Shown: piece by piece, positions 35,338 through 45,663 of the stretch
How the letters are laid out: each line of letters begins with the position of its first letter
How positions within the stretch are numbered: the stretch's first letter is position 1
NCBI GenBank assembly: GCA_041493035.1
Contig: JBGPYB010000010.1
Span: 1 to 54,348, forward strand
Direction: 5' to 3'
Source: JBGPYB01 sp041493035
GTDB taxonomy: Bacteria > Acidobacteriota > Vicinamibacteria > Fen-336
Length of the DNA stretch: 54,348 nt
Position numbers and translations under genes: made by a program
Notes under the pieces: model-generated
The model's database searches: none
What the model was told of the DNA's origin: nothing
What the model saw: only the letters and a program-made list of their open reading frames with translations

Positions 35338-35366
35338 ACGTTAGCACGCACCCCACATGATTTCAA
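35338..35366 (-). promoter_or_regulatory. Promoter of the DUF465 gene
   Basis: Minus strand: TTGAAA (35366-35361), 17 bases, TAACGT (35343-35338) preceded by TGC, an extended -10. It lies in the 141-base gap after rimI, which holds nothing else I can identify. Confidence 0.5.
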
Positions 35367-35383
35367 GGATGGATCAAGGGCCC

Positions 35384-35872
35384 TCAAGAGCGCCGCCAAA
35401 GGCCGGTCTTCCGGAGCACGAACGCGTCCTCCCGGGGCCTGTCGTAGTAGCCGGCTCGCGAGGAAATCACCTCGAACCCAAGAGAGCGGTAGAGCTCGAA
35501 GGCGGCCCAGTTGCTCTGCCGAACCTCGAGAAACGCAGCTTCGGCACCGCGCGCAGCGCCGACGTCCAGAGTGCTCTTCAGCATCCATCGGCCGATGCCG
35601 CGCCGGCGCCAGCGCGGAGCTACGGCCAACGTGTGAATGTCCAACTCGTCCCCCGCGAGCTGGAAGATGCAGTAGGCCACGAGGCCCTGCTCGCCGGGCT
35701 CGGGCGTGCGGAGCACGAGGACGACACAAGGGGCGTCGGCGAGGATCGCCCCTCGAAGCTGGTGGATGGTCCAGGGATGGGTGAAGGAGACTCGCTCGAG
35801 GGCCGCGATTCCCTCGAGGTCGGCCGCCTGCGCTCTCTCCAGTGCGCAGGCGGGCCAGCTTGCGTCCTTCAC
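35384..35872 (-). CDS. rimI: Ribosomal-protein-alanine N-acetyltransferase (RimI family)
   Basis: A 162-residue GNAT acetyltransferase, named for modifying the N-terminal alanine of ribosomal protein S18. The acetyl-CoA loop is RRRGIGRWML, preceded by ELDIHTLAVAP, and followed by FLEVRQSNWAAFELYRSLGF, all family hallmarks. The GTG start overlaps the tsaB stop by four bases (GTGA at 35869-35872). tsaB-rimI pairs are widespread. Confidence 0.93.
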   Translation of the reverse strand: MKDASWPACALERAQAADLEGIAALERVSFTHPWTIHQLRGAILADAPCVVLVLRTPEPGEQGLVAYCIFQLAGDELDIHTLAVAPRWRRRGIGRWMLKSTLDVGAARGAEAAFLEVRQSNWAAFELYRSLGFEVISSRAGYYDRPREDAFVLRKTGLWRRS

Positions 35873-36531
35873 CGACGGGAGGGTCGAGTGTCAGCCCCTC
35901 GAAGGTACAAGGGGCGGAGATCACCTGCTGTCCCCGTCTCCCCCGCCGCCAGTCGGGCCGAGGCCAGAGTGGCCAGAGTTCCAGCGAGGAAGAGGCCGCG
36001 GTCGGGAATCAGACTCAGGGGGTCTGCGGCGGCGATCTCCGCCCGGTAGCGCAGCGCACCGTCGCCGACGTAGGCGGCCCGCCGAGGGAAAGTCGGTACG
36101 AGGCTCTTCGGCGTGCCGACGCGGGGCTCGCCGAGTGCGTCTCCTGCCCGGTTGTAGAGGGCCGCGTAGACCTGATCGCGGTGGCCGTCCACCAGGGCGA
36201 CCAACGATTCGGCGCAGCCGACGATCCGCCGGGCCAGAACATCGAGAGACGAGATGCCGAGGCAGGGGCGTCCCGAGGCGAGAGCGAGCCCCTGAACCGT
36301 GCTCAGGCCGACCCTCAGGCCCGTAAACGAGCCGGGACCCGTCGTGACGGCGTAGCCCTCGACGTCCGCTGGTTTCCAACCCGCGGTCTTCAGTAGAAAC
36401 TCGACTGCGGGCAACGCGTGAGAGGAGTGCTTTCCGGTGGCGAGGAACCGAACCTCCCCGACAACCTGGTTGCCGTCGGCGAGGGCGACGCTGCCACGCG
36501 CCGTCGTGGTGTCCATCGCCAGAATGCGCAC
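35869..36531 (-). CDS. tsaB: tRNA t6A biosynthesis protein TsaB
   Basis: A partner of TsaD and TsaE in making N6-threonylcarbamoyladenosine at position 37 of ANN-decoding tRNAs. It is 220 residues with an ASKHA-type fold: MRILAMDTTTARGSVAL at the start, the His pair in KHSSHALP and TTGPGSFTGLRVGLSTVQG. The start is GTG at 36531. tsaC, the first enzyme of the pathway, is also in the window at 45664-46299, while tsaD and tsaE are not. It is divergent from mutS. Confidence 0.94.
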   Translation of the reverse strand: MRILAMDTTTARGSVALADGNQVVGEVRFLATGKHSSHALPAVEFLLKTAGWKPADVEGYAVTTGPGSFTGLRVGLSTVQGLALASGRPCLGISSLDVLARRIVGCAESLVALVDGHRDQVYAALYNRAGDALGEPRVGTPKSLVPTFPRRAAYVGDGALRYRAEIAAADPLSLIPDRGLFLAGTLATLASARLAAGETGTAGDLRPLYLRGADTRPSRR

Positions 36532-36586
36532 GGGAACCTATGTTCACACAGGCGTGTCCCCGTGGCCAGTCACCGTCGGTCTCGCG

Positions 36587-36592
36587 TATACT
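36587..36592 (+). promoter_or_regulatory. -10-like TATACT before mutS
   Basis: TATACT lies 38 bases before the GTG start of mutS in the 99-base gap to tsaB. No TTGAC-like -35 box is at the usual distance. Confidence 0.4.
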
Positions 36593-36630
36593 CCAGCATC
36601 CGACGACGCCATTCCACGAAGAGATCCCAC

Positions 36631-39258
36631 GTGCCCCCGGCCACCATTCCGCAGACGCCCGCGATGCAGCAGTACATGGGGATGAAGGCGGACCATCCCG
36701 ACGCGCTCCTCTTCTTTCGGATGGGGGACTTCTATGAGCTATTTTTCGACGATGCCGTGGTGGCGGCCAAGGCCCTCGGAATCGCCCTCACCTCACGCTC
36801 GAAGGACCGCGGCGGAGAGCCCATCCCGATGTGCGGTGTTCCCCACCACGCCGTCTCGGCGTATGTCGCGCGCCTGGTGAGGCAGGGCTTCCGTGTCGCC
36901 CTTTGCGAGCAGATGGAAGATCCCCGTACGGCAAAGGGGGTCGTGAAGCGGGAAGTGGTTCGGGTGGTGACGCCCGGGACCCAACTTGAGGCGGCCGCAC
37001 TCGAGTCCGGAGAAACCTCGTACGTGCTCGCGATCGCCCCCGGAGAACAAAGCCTCGGCGCCGCCTATCTGGATGCGACGACGGGCGAGTTTCTGGTCGT
37101 CGAATGGGTCGGCCCCGATCGATGGGAGCGCCTCCGCGACGATGTCGGCGCCATGCGACCACGCGAGATCCTGGTGTCGCCCCAGGAGACTCTTCCGAGT
37201 TGGCTCGCGGACTCCGCGCAGCCTGAAGCAGCCATCCCGCGCACCGAAGCACCGCCAGGATCCATCGACCCGCGCGCGGCACGTCGAGAGCTCCTGGCGC
37301 ACTTCGGTGTCGTGACCCTCCAGGCCTTTGGGTGCGAGGAACTCCTCCAGGCCACCGCCGCCGCTGCCGCCGCACTTCGGTTCGTCCGAGAGACGCAGAA
37401 GCGCGATCTGGGACATGTGACGGGCCTTCGAACCCGTCAGGAGTCCGACGTCCTCGTCCTCGACACCCTCACGTGCCGCAACCTCGAGCTCGTGGAGAGC
37501 CTGGCGGATGGCGGCAAGAGCGCGACGCTGCTGGGCATTCTGGATTCGACGAACACGGCCATGGGGTCCCGTCTCTTGCGGGAATGGGTCCTTCGTCCAC
37601 TGGCGCACCTGGAGCCGATCCAGGACCGCCTCGACGCGGTCGAGGAGCTGGCCTTTCGGACCGTCGACCGCGGCCGCTTTCGGGAGGCTCTCGGTCCCGT
37701 GCAGGACATTGACCGCATTGTCGGGAGGGTGACGCTCGGGACGGCCGGGCCTCGCGACCTCGTCGCCCTGGCGACGTCGCTCCGAGCGCTGCCCAAAGGG
37801 CGCGAGGCCTTGGGCGAATGCAACGCTCCATTGGTTCGCGCACACGTCAAGGCGATGGATCCGCCCCTGGATGTGGCTCAGTCCATTGAGACGACGCTCG
37901 TCGATTCTCCTCCGGCGTCTGTCCGGGAGCCCGGCCTCATCCGCGATGGCGTCGACCCGGAACTCGACGAGCTCAGGGAAATCAGCCAAGGGGGGCGGGC
38001 CACCATCGCCGCGATCGAGGAGCGCGAGCGGGAGCGAACGGGAATCACGTCCCTGAAGGTCCGCTTCAACCGCGTCTTCGGGTACTACATCGAGATCAGC
38101 AAGTCTAACCTGTCTCTCGTTCCCCCCGACTACATCCGGAAACAGACGATCGCCGGCGGGGAGCGGTTCATCACTCCCGAGCTCAAGGAATACGAGGAGA
38201 AGGTCCTGCGGGCGGAGGAGCGGATCCTGACGCGCGAAGCCGAGATCTTCGAGACTCTCCGTCTCGCCGTTGCTGCCGAGACCCGCCGTGTACAGCAGGC
38301 CTCACAGGCGATCGCAACTCTCGACGTCCTGGCGTCTCTTGCCGATGTGGCCTGCCTCTACAACTACGTGAAGCCACGTCTCTCGAGAGAAACCGGCCTG
38401 GCCTATCGGGAGGGGCGTCATCCGGTCATGGAACGGACGCTTTCGGAGCCGTTCGTGGCCAACGACCTCGAGATGACCGAGGGGCCGCGTCTCATCATCC
38501 TCACGGGTCCCAACATGGGCGGGAAGTCGACCTTTCTCCGTCAGACGGCTCTCATCGCACTCATGGCGCAGATGGGTTCGTTCGTTCCGGCGCGCGAGGC
38601 CAAGGTCGGGATCACCGATCGGATCTTCACGAGAGTGGGAGCCAGCGACCACATCCTGAGGGGGCAGTCGACGTTCATGGTGGAGATGCAGGAGACGGCC
38701 CACATACTGCGCCACGCCACCGACGCGAGCCTGATCCTCCTGGACGAGCTCGGTCGAGGGACCGCAACCTTCGACGGCCTCTCCATCGCCTGGGCGGTGG
38801 CCGAGCATATCGCCCGTTCTTGCGGAGGGCGGACGCTCTTCGCGACCCACTATCACGAGCTGACCGATCTGGCCACCGACGTTGCCGGCGTCGGAAATCT
38901 TCACGTCTCGGCCAAGGAGTGGAAGGACAACGTGGTCTTCCTCCGCAAGATCGAGCCCGGCGGCTCCGACAGGTCGTTCGGAATCCAGGTCGCGCGGCTC
39001 GCGGGGCTCCCTTCGCCGGTGGTTCTGAGGGCCCAGGAAATCCTGCGCAACCTCGAGCGCACCGAGTTCGACCGCGAGGGGCGGCCGCGCCTCGCCCATT
39101 CCGAGTCGTCGCCGACCACCCCGGAGCGCCAGCTCCCTCTCTTCACCGGACGGGACGACGCCGTCCTCGACGACCTTCGTCGCGTGGACGTCAACGGCCT
39201 GACACCCCTGGACGCCCTCGCACTTCTGGTCGAGATCCAGAAGCGGCTTCGCGGTTGA
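36631..39258 (+). CDS. mutS: DNA mismatch repair protein MutS
   Basis: Finds mismatches and starts their repair. It is 875 residues, normal for MutS1. The mismatch-reading Phe-x-Glu is in RMGDFYELFFDDA. The connector, lever and clamp regions follow, with FGYYIEISKSN and IAGGERFITPELKEYE. The ATPase has Walker A in GPNMGGKSTFLRQTA, STFMVEMQETAHIL, Walker B in LILLDELGRGT and TLFATHYHEL. The GTG at 36631 is the best start; an ATG at 36664 would cut conserved residues. mutL is not in the window. Confidence 0.97.
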   Translation: MPPATIPQTPAMQQYMGMKADHPDALLFFRMGDFYELFFDDAVVAAKALGIALTSRSKDRGGEPIPMCGVPHHAVSAYVARLVRQGFRVALCEQMEDPRTAKGVVKREVVRVVTPGTQLEAAALESGETSYVLAIAPGEQSLGAAYLDATTGEFLVVEWVGPDRWERLRDDVGAMRPREILVSPQETLPSWLADSAQPEAAIPRTEAPPGSIDPRAARRELLAHFGVVTLQAFGCEELLQATAAAAAALRFVRETQKRDLGHVTGLRTRQESDVLVLDTLTCRNLELVESLADGGKSATLLGILDSTNTAMGSRLLREWVLRPLAHLEPIQDRLDAVEELAFRTVDRGRFREALGPVQDIDRIVGRVTLGTAGPRDLVALATSLRALPKGREALGECNAPLVRAHVKAMDPPLDVAQSIETTLVDSPPASVREPGLIRDGVDPELDELREISQGGRATIAAIEERERERTGITSLKVRFNRVFGYYIEISKSNLSLVPPDYIRKQTIAGGERFITPELKEYEEKVLRAEERILTREAEIFETLRLAVAAETRRVQQASQAIATLDVLASLADVACLYNYVKPRLSRETGLAYREGRHPVMERTLSEPFVANDLEMTEGPRLIILTGPNMGGKSTFLRQTALIALMAQMGSFVPAREAKVGITDRIFTRVGASDHILRGQSTFMVEMQETAHILRHATDASLILLDELGRGTATFDGLSIAWAVAEHIARSCGGRTLFATHYHELTDLATDVAGVGNLHVSAKEWKDNVVFLRKIEPGGSDRSFGIQVARLAGLPSPVVLRAQEILRNLERTEFDREGRPRLAHSESSPTTPERQLPLFTGRDDAVLDDLRRVDVNGLTPLDALALLVEIQKRLRG

Positions 39259-39268
39259 GGCCCTTGGC

Positions 39269-39298
39269 TTGACCGCTCCCGCAGCCGCGCCTTACACT
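39269..39298 (+). promoter_or_regulatory. Promoter of the hsp20-htrA genes
   Basis: TTGACC (39269-39274), 18 bases, TACACT (39293-39298), in the 70-base gap after mutS. The leader of about 25 bases holds GGGAGG before the GTG. The boxes look like the vegetative class seen elsewhere here. I see no CIRCE or other heat-shock operator. Confidence 0.6.
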
Positions 39299-39328
39299 CG
39301 CCCGGGAACGGTGAAGGGAGGAAGTCGG

Positions 39329-39777
39329 GTGAGCACCAGGCGTTGGGACCCCGTTCGCGACCTTCTCACCCTCCAGGAGCGGATGAACAGGCTCTTCGAG
39401 GAGAGCCTGTCCCGCGGGCGTCCTCAAGAACCAGCCTTGGGTTCGAGTGCCTGGTCTCCTCTCGCCGACGTCTATGAGACTCCTGAGAGTTTTGTGGTGC
39501 TCATGGAGATCCCGGGTCTTTCCGAGGAGGACGTCGACGTCGATGTCGAAGCCGACCAGATCACCCTTCGGGGCGAGCGTCGCATGACCTCCCAGGCCCG
39601 TCCGGAGAGCTTCCATCGGATAGAGAGGAGCTACGGACACTTCTCGCGGACTTTTCGGTTCGATACCGAGGTGGAGCCGAGCGAGGTCAAGGCTCACTTC
39701 CGCGATGGTCTGCTTCGCCTCGATCTTCCGAAGGCGGCCCCTCGAGGGACCTGGCGATCGCGGCGGGAAGGCTCCGA

Positions 39778-39781
<4 letters not shown>
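39329..39781 (+). CDS. Hsp20/alpha-crystallin small heat-shock protein
   Basis: A 150-residue holdase chaperone. The alpha-crystallin domain spans about residues 45-140: WSPLADVYETPESFVVLMEI, PGLSEEDVDVDVEADQITL, RGERR, SFHRIERSYGHFSRTFRF and the closing FRDGLLRLDLPKA. It ends without a clear IxI motif. The start is GTG at 39329 after GGGAGG. It overlaps htrA by four bases (39778-39781), pairing a chaperone with a protease. Confidence 0.93.
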
Positions 39782-40915
<1,134 letters not shown>

Positions 40916-40923
<8 letters not shown>

Positions 40924-42322
40924 GAAGGAACTGGGGGAGATCCTCCGAGAGGCCGACCTCATCAACGACAGCCAACTCGCCGAGGCGCTGACGCTCCAGC
41001 GCACGTTCGGCGAGCGCCTGGCGAGCATCCTGGTCCGCCAGAAGATCCTCACCGAAAAGTTCGCCGTAACGTACCTCGGCCGCCAGCTCGGAGTCCCCCC
41101 CGTGGACCTCTCCAAGACGGAGATCGATCTCTCCGTGCTCGAGGTTCTTCCCCTCGAAATCTGCGAGCGCCATCTCGTCTTCCCGATCCGCGTCGAGGGA
41201 ACCCGGCTGCAGGTCGCGATGTCGGACCCGATGGACCACGTCCTGGTCTCGGAGATCGAGTTCAAGACGGGTGTCCGATTGGCGCCCATGATCGCGCTGG
41301 AATCGAGCATCAAGAACGCCATCATCGAAGCGCGCCGCGCGATCAAGGCCGGGCTTCACAAGATCAGCCCCAACGTCCAGCGCACCCGTGAGACGGAGCT
41401 CGCGGCGCCTTCCGCCGGTCCCCCTGCGGCGCCCGGCGCGGCTCCTGCTACTGCTCCTTCGGTGGTCTCCCTCGAGGAGAAGGAGCGCGCGGTCTTCGAG
41501 ACCCTCGCTGGGGCCCCCATCGTCACCCAGGCTCCCACCGCCTCCAACCGGGTGCCCGCCGTCGAAGAGGTCCAGACGATCCTGGCCGTGGACGACGACG
41601 ATACGATCCTTCGCTTGATGGAGCAGATCCTCCAGCAGAAAAAATACCGCGTGTTGACCGCGCGCACAGGCCGCGAGGCCCTCGCGAAGGTGCGGGAGTC
41701 CATGCCTGATCTGGTCATTCTCGATGGCATGCTCCCCGAGGTTCACGGTTTCGAGATCTGTCGTCAGCTCAAGACGAGTGAGCGCTTCCGCCACATACCG
41801 GTCGTCATGGTTTCCGCCGTCCACGTCGGCTGGCGTTTCGCCGCCGATGTGAAAGAGAAATACGGAGCCGACGACTATCTCGAGAAGCCCTTCGAGCCCG
41901 CCGAGTTGCTCCGCCGTGTCGAGAACCTGCTGCGGACGTCGCCGGCCGTTGCCCCCGACTCCGAAGCAGCAGCCCGGCAACATCTGAAGGAGGGCGTCGT
42001 CGCTCTGAAGCAGGAGCGCCTTGACGACGCCGTGACGGCCTTCTTGCGTGGTCTGGCCATCGACCAGTTCAACGACATGCTCCACTATTACGTGGCGATG
42101 ACCTACGAGAAGAAGGATATGGTCTTCCACGCCATCGACCACTACGAGAAGGCGATCCAGATCAACCCCGACTTCTACGACGCCATCACGTCCCTCGCGA
42201 ACCTCTATCAACGCCAGGAGTTTTGGCGTAAGGCCGTGGAGATGTGGGAGCTGGCGCTGGCCGCGACGAAGGATGAGACGGTCCGGGCCCGGATCAAGGA
42301 CCACCTGCTGAGCTTGTTGTAG
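40916..42322 (+). CDS. MshEN-like, receiver and TPR domain signalling protein
   Basis: A 468-residue protein with three parts. Residues 1 to about 150 resemble the T2SSE N-terminal (MshEN) domain, with two tandem helical repeats (ELGEILREADLINDSQLAEA, then ERLASILVRQKILTEKF) and LGRQLGVPPVDL. A Pro/Ala linker (about 160-215) follows. A receiver domain (about 220-340) has AVDDDDTILRL, phosphoacceptor Asp270 in VILDGMLPE and Lys in LEKPFEP. The C-terminus has TPR-like repeats. MshEN domains can bind cyclic di-GMP, but glycines of that motif are replaced here. No output or DNA-binding domain is seen. It overlaps htrA by eight bases. Confidence 0.85.
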
Positions 42323-42334
42323 GCCATCGATCTG

Positions 42335-42349
42335 CCGCCGGCGCGGCGG
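42335..42349. terminator. Short GC hairpin between convergent genes
   Basis: CCGCCG, a GCG loop and CGGCGG lie in the 36-base gap between the MshEN-REC-TPR gene and the Crp-type gene. On the plus strand TTCT follows. It is weak as a terminator but well placed. Confidence 0.35.
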
Positions 42350-42358
42350 TTCTGAGGG

Positions 42359-43030
42359 TTAGTCGAAGGCCTTTTCGAAGTCGGGGCCGACGATCATCTC
42401 TTTGTTGTCGACGTGGATCAGCCCCTGCCGCTCCAGGTCCTTCAGCATGCGCGTCACGGTCTCGCGGGTCGTCCCGATCCGGTTCGCGATTTCCTGGTGT
42501 GTCGCCCGCCGGAACGCGATGCGGCCGTCCTTGAGGCGTCGACCCTCCTCGCGCGCCATGTCCAGGATGACCCTGGCCACGCGGCCGTACACGTCGAGCA
42601 GAGCCAGGGTGGAGATCTGGTGATTGGCCCGGCGCAGCCGGGCCGTCAGGACCTTGATCAGGGCTCCGGTGATGCTGCGCTTCGTCGAGACCTTCTGAAA
42701 GTCCGACCGCGCCAGGGAGAGAAGCTCGCTCTCCTCCGCGGCGATGGCCGAAGCGGACCTGGGCTCATTGTCCAGGAGCGCCATTTCCCCGAAGAAATCA
42801 CCGGGCCCCAGCATCGAGAGGATGACCTCGCGCCCGTCGTCCCCCAGGATCGTGACCTTGATCCTCCCATGGACGATCATGAAGAAGAAATCCCCCTCCT
42901 CGTTCTCGAAGAAGACGACGGCGTCCTTCGGATACTTTCGGCGGTTCAGGAGCTGCGCGAGGCTCGCCACATCGCCGTCCGAGAGTTCCGAAAAGATGGG
43001 CACCGTGCGCAGAAGGTCGCGGTCGTCCAT
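42359..43030 (-). CDS. Crp/Fnr-family transcription regulator
   Basis: A 223-residue regulator. The cyclic-nucleotide-type beta-roll (about 10-130) includes FFENEEGDFFFMIVHGRIKV and LGPGDFFGEMALLDNEPRSA, where the Gly-Glu and Arg-Ser pairs resemble the cAMP pocket. After the dimer helix the helix-turn-helix is THQEIANRIGTTRETVTRML. No Fnr-type cysteines are present, so it is not an iron-sulphur oxygen sensor. The ligand could be a cyclic nucleotide. A TAGGAT box ends eight bases before the ATG with no clear ribosome site, so it may make a leaderless message. Confidence 0.93.
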   Translation of the reverse strand: MDDRDLLRTVPIFSELSDGDVASLAQLLNRRKYPKDAVVFFENEEGDFFFMIVHGRIKVTILGDDGREVILSMLGPGDFFGEMALLDNEPRSASAIAAEESELLSLARSDFQKVSTKRSITGALIKVLTARLRRANHQISTLALLDVYGRVARVILDMAREEGRRLKDGRIAFRRATHQEIANRIGTTRETVTRMLKDLERQGLIHVDNKEMIVGPDFEKAFD

Positions 43031-43038
43031 GGGGGTAA

Positions 43039-43044
43039 ATCCTA
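43039..43044 (-). promoter_or_regulatory. -10-like TAGGAT directly before the Crp-type gene
   Basis: TAGGAT on the minus strand ends eight bases before the ATG at 43030. This matches the spacing at 48918 and 53005. No -35 is evident. Confidence 0.4.
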
Positions 43045-43053
43045 CCACCCCGT

Positions 43054-44352
43054 TCAGGGGCCGACCAGGCGAGCCAACGCTTCGATGACATCCAGGGCCT
43101 CGCGCCCCGAGACGGGGCGCCATGGCTCGAAGGCCCCGGCGGCGGTGAGGTCCATGAGGCCCGCGGAGACCGCCCGTCCGGCGGACTCGTAGAGCACGTT
43201 GTTCCGAGTCATGTCACCGATCGACGGGGCCGGGGCCGCGGGCCACCTGAGGAGATCGAGGACGCGGGCGACCGCTCGGGCCAGATCGCCTCGACGCACC
43301 GTCGCACCGGGCTGGAACGTGTGATTCGGGTAGACCGGCAGGATGTCGAAGGAGAGGGCTTTCAGGATGTGATCCCGCGCCCAGGAGCCGGCAATATCCA
43401 CGGCGACCTCGGGCTCCGTGCTCCGCGCGCGCACGAGCGCGGTGACGCGGACCGAGACGAGAGCGGCCAAATCGGCTCGAGTGATCCGCGGAGCGGCGGG
43501 GATCCGCTGAAACTCCTCGGGCATTGTCGAGAGATCGAGGGCGCCACGGGTTTCGAGAGCTCGGCGCTGCGCCTCGGAATCCTTGGGGTCACGCCCAAGG
43601 ATCCGGCGATAAGCTTCAAGCGCTCCCGCGTAGTTCCGCTGCTCGCTCAAGAGCTCGCCCAAGCGGAGTAGCACCTGTCGATCCCCCACTGGATCCTGCC
43701 CGAGAACGGCGACTGCGCCGGCTGAGTCGCCGCGTGTGACGAGCAGTTCGGCCAGCTCCAGCCGGAGGGCCGAAAGCTCCGGGGCGGCTTCGAGCGCCGC
43801 TCGGTACTCGTCGACCGCCTTGTCGCCATTCCCCGCTGCCACCGCGCCCCGCGCGGCGGTCACGCGTCGCTCCGTGACCTGCAGTTTCACCTCGGGGAGC
43901 CGGCGGCGGACGATCGCGTCCTCCGGGCGCACCACTTGTGCCTCGTGGTAGAGCCGCAGCGCCCCTTCGGGGTCTCCGAGCCGAAGGGCTGCCGAGGCCG
44001 CCCCGATGAGTGCGGGGAAATCGTCGGGGCGGCGGGCCAGAACCGAAAGAAAGCCGGCGGCCGATTCTCGGAATTGGCCTTCCCGTAGTCGCGCATAGGC
44101 CAGTCCCGCCTCTCCCTCGATCAACCCAGGATGGGACGCTAGAACCTTCCGATAGATGCCCTCGGCCTCTCGCGAGCGCCCCGCCATGACGGCTCTCCAC
44201 GCCGACTGGAGTTGCCGCCCGTCGTCCGCAGAGATGCCCTTGCCTCGAAAGGGCGGGGCCACGTAGTCCTCCCCGGGCGGAATCGGGGCCCGGGCCGGTG
44301 GCCCGCAAGCCGCCAGAGCCAGGAGCATCAGAAGGGCTGAGCCACGCTTCAA
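43054..44352 (-). CDS. TPR-repeat lipoprotein with C-terminal SLH-like domain
   Basis: A 432-residue envelope protein. The lipoprotein signal ends at LLALAAC (Cys16). TPR-like repeats fill about residues 50-265, for example SREAEGIYRKVLASHPGLIE and NYAGALEAYRRILGRDPKD. The last 140 residues look like S-layer-homology segments: RITRADLAALVSV, HTFQPGATVRRGDLARAVARVL and PWRPVSGREALDVIEAL. SLH domains bind cell-wall polymers, so it may link the outer membrane lipid anchor to peptidoglycan. The TTG start overlaps the hflX stop (TTGA at 44349-44352). I do not recognise a specific family. Confidence 0.78.
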   Translation of the reverse strand: MKRGSALLMLLALAACGPPARAPIPPGEDYVAPPFRGKGISADDGRQLQSAWRAVMAGRSREAEGIYRKVLASHPGLIEGEAGLAYARLREGQFRESAAGFLSVLARRPDDFPALIGAASAALRLGDPEGALRLYHEAQVVRPEDAIVRRRLPEVKLQVTERRVTAARGAVAAGNGDKAVDEYRAALEAAPELSALRLELAELLVTRGDSAGAVAVLGQDPVGDRQVLLRLGELLSEQRNYAGALEAYRRILGRDPKDSEAQRRALETRGALDLSTMPEEFQRIPAAPRITRADLAALVSVRVTALVRARSTEPEVAVDIAGSWARDHILKALSFDILPVYPNHTFQPGATVRRGDLARAVARVLDLLRWPAAPAPSIGDMTRNNVLYESAGRAVSAGLMDLTAAGAFEPWRPVSGREALDVIEALARLVGP

Positions 44353-45644
44353 ACCAGGTGCTCCCGGTAGCGAGGCAGAAGGCGTTCCGGGATCTCCGCG
44401 TCGAGAGTCACGTCGTCCCCGTCCACCTCGTGGGAGGTCACCCGTCCGCTCCCGTAGACGGCGGCAATCGCACGAGCGTCCGTCGCCTTGAAGCGAAGCT
44501 TGACGCTCCGCGGCGCGAGTGCCAAACGCGAGGAAATCAGGTCCCGGAGGGCGTCCGTCCCTTCTCCGGTGACGGCGGAGACCAGAACCGCCTCAGGTCG
44601 GCCCCCTTGAAGGGCCTGGCGCCGATGCGGCGGCACGCGATCTACCTTGTTGAGCACCTCGAGGACCGGCCGCCCTGATGCGCCTATCTCTTCGAGGACC
44701 GCGCGCACGGCGTCTTCCCGGGCCTCCAGGTCCTCGGCCGAGGCATCGATGATGTGGATGAGGAGGTCAGCCTCGACCACCTCTTCGAGGGTCGCGCGGA
44801 ACGCGGCCACCAGGCCGTGGGGGAGCTTCTGGATGAAGCCGACCGTGTCGATGAGGAGGATCTCGCGCCCCTGGCCCAGCCGCGCCCTGCGCACGAGAGG
44901 ATCGAGGGTCATGAAGAGAGCATCGGCGACGGGCGTCCCGGCCGCGGTGAGAGCGTTGAAGAGGGTCGATTTCCCCGCGTTGGTGTACCCAACCATGGCG
45001 ACGACGGGCGCACCGCCTCGCCCGCGCGCCTCGCGCCGCGTCCGGCGGCCGCGCCGCACCCTGTCAATCTCCCGGCGGACGGCCTGGATGCGCTGGCGGA
45101 TACGTCGTCGGTCCGTCTCGAGCTTCGTCTCCCCCGGGCCCCGTGTCCCGATTCCGCCGCCGAGGCGCGAGAGGAGAACGCCCTGCCCGGAGAGCCGAGG
45201 GAGGAGGTAGTCGAGTTGGGCCAGCTCGACTTGCAGGCGGCCCTCCCGCGTCCGAGCCCGGCGCGCGAAGATATCGAGGATGAGCTGGGTGCGGTCGAGG
45301 GTCTTAACGCCTACTTCACGCTCGATGTTGCGCTGCTGCGCAGGCGAGAGGTCGTCGTCGAAGACCAGAAGGTGGGCGTCGCTCCGTTCGGAGAGGCCGC
45401 GGATCTCTTCCACCTTTCCTCGGCCCACGAGCGTCGCCGGGTCCCGGCGCCGTCGCTCCTGAATCAGGGTGCCGACCACGGTTCCCCCGGCGCTGCGGAC
45501 GAGCTGTTGAAGCTCCGCCACAGAGGACTCCGTGGAGACGCGGCTCCGCGGGTCGAGGGAGAGGCCGACGAGCAGCGCCCTTTCGGGGGCGGCGGCTTTC
45601 GAAGCTGGAGAAACGTCCGGGATGGAGTTCGAAACCTCGCTCAA
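44349..45644 (-). CDS. hflX: GTPase HflX
   Basis: A ribosome-splitting GTPase. The N-terminal domain has LVGRGKVEEIRGL, LVFDDDLSPAQQRNIE and DRTQLILDIFARRARTREG. The middle has LSRLGGGIGTRGPGETKLE. The G domain has Walker A in VGYTNAGKSTLFN, the G2/G3 segments FMTLDPLVRR and IDTVGFIQKLPH and G4 in LNKVD. The start is uncertain: TTG at 45644 gives 431 residues, and another TTG at 45692 would overlap tsaC by 29 bases. A TACAAT hexamer at 45658-45663 (minus) could be an internal promoter. Confidence 0.93.
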   Translation of the reverse strand: MSEVSNSIPDVSPASKAAAPERALLVGLSLDPRSRVSTESSVAELQQLVRSAGGTVVGTLIQERRRRDPATLVGRGKVEEIRGLSERSDAHLLVFDDDLSPAQQRNIEREVGVKTLDRTQLILDIFARRARTREGRLQVELAQLDYLLPRLSGQGVLLSRLGGGIGTRGPGETKLETDRRRIRQRIQAVRREIDRVRRGRRTRREARGRGGAPVVAMVGYTNAGKSTLFNALTAAGTPVADALFMTLDPLVRRARLGQGREILLIDTVGFIQKLPHGLVAAFRATLEEVVEADLLIHIIDASAEDLEAREDAVRAVLEEIGASGRPVLEVLNKVDRVPPHRRQALQGGRPEAVLVSAVTGEGTDALRDLISSRLALAPRSVKLRFKATDARAIAAVYGSGRVTSHEVDGDDVTLDAEIPERLLPRYREHLV

Positions 45645-45663
45645 GGAACGGCACTTGATTGTA

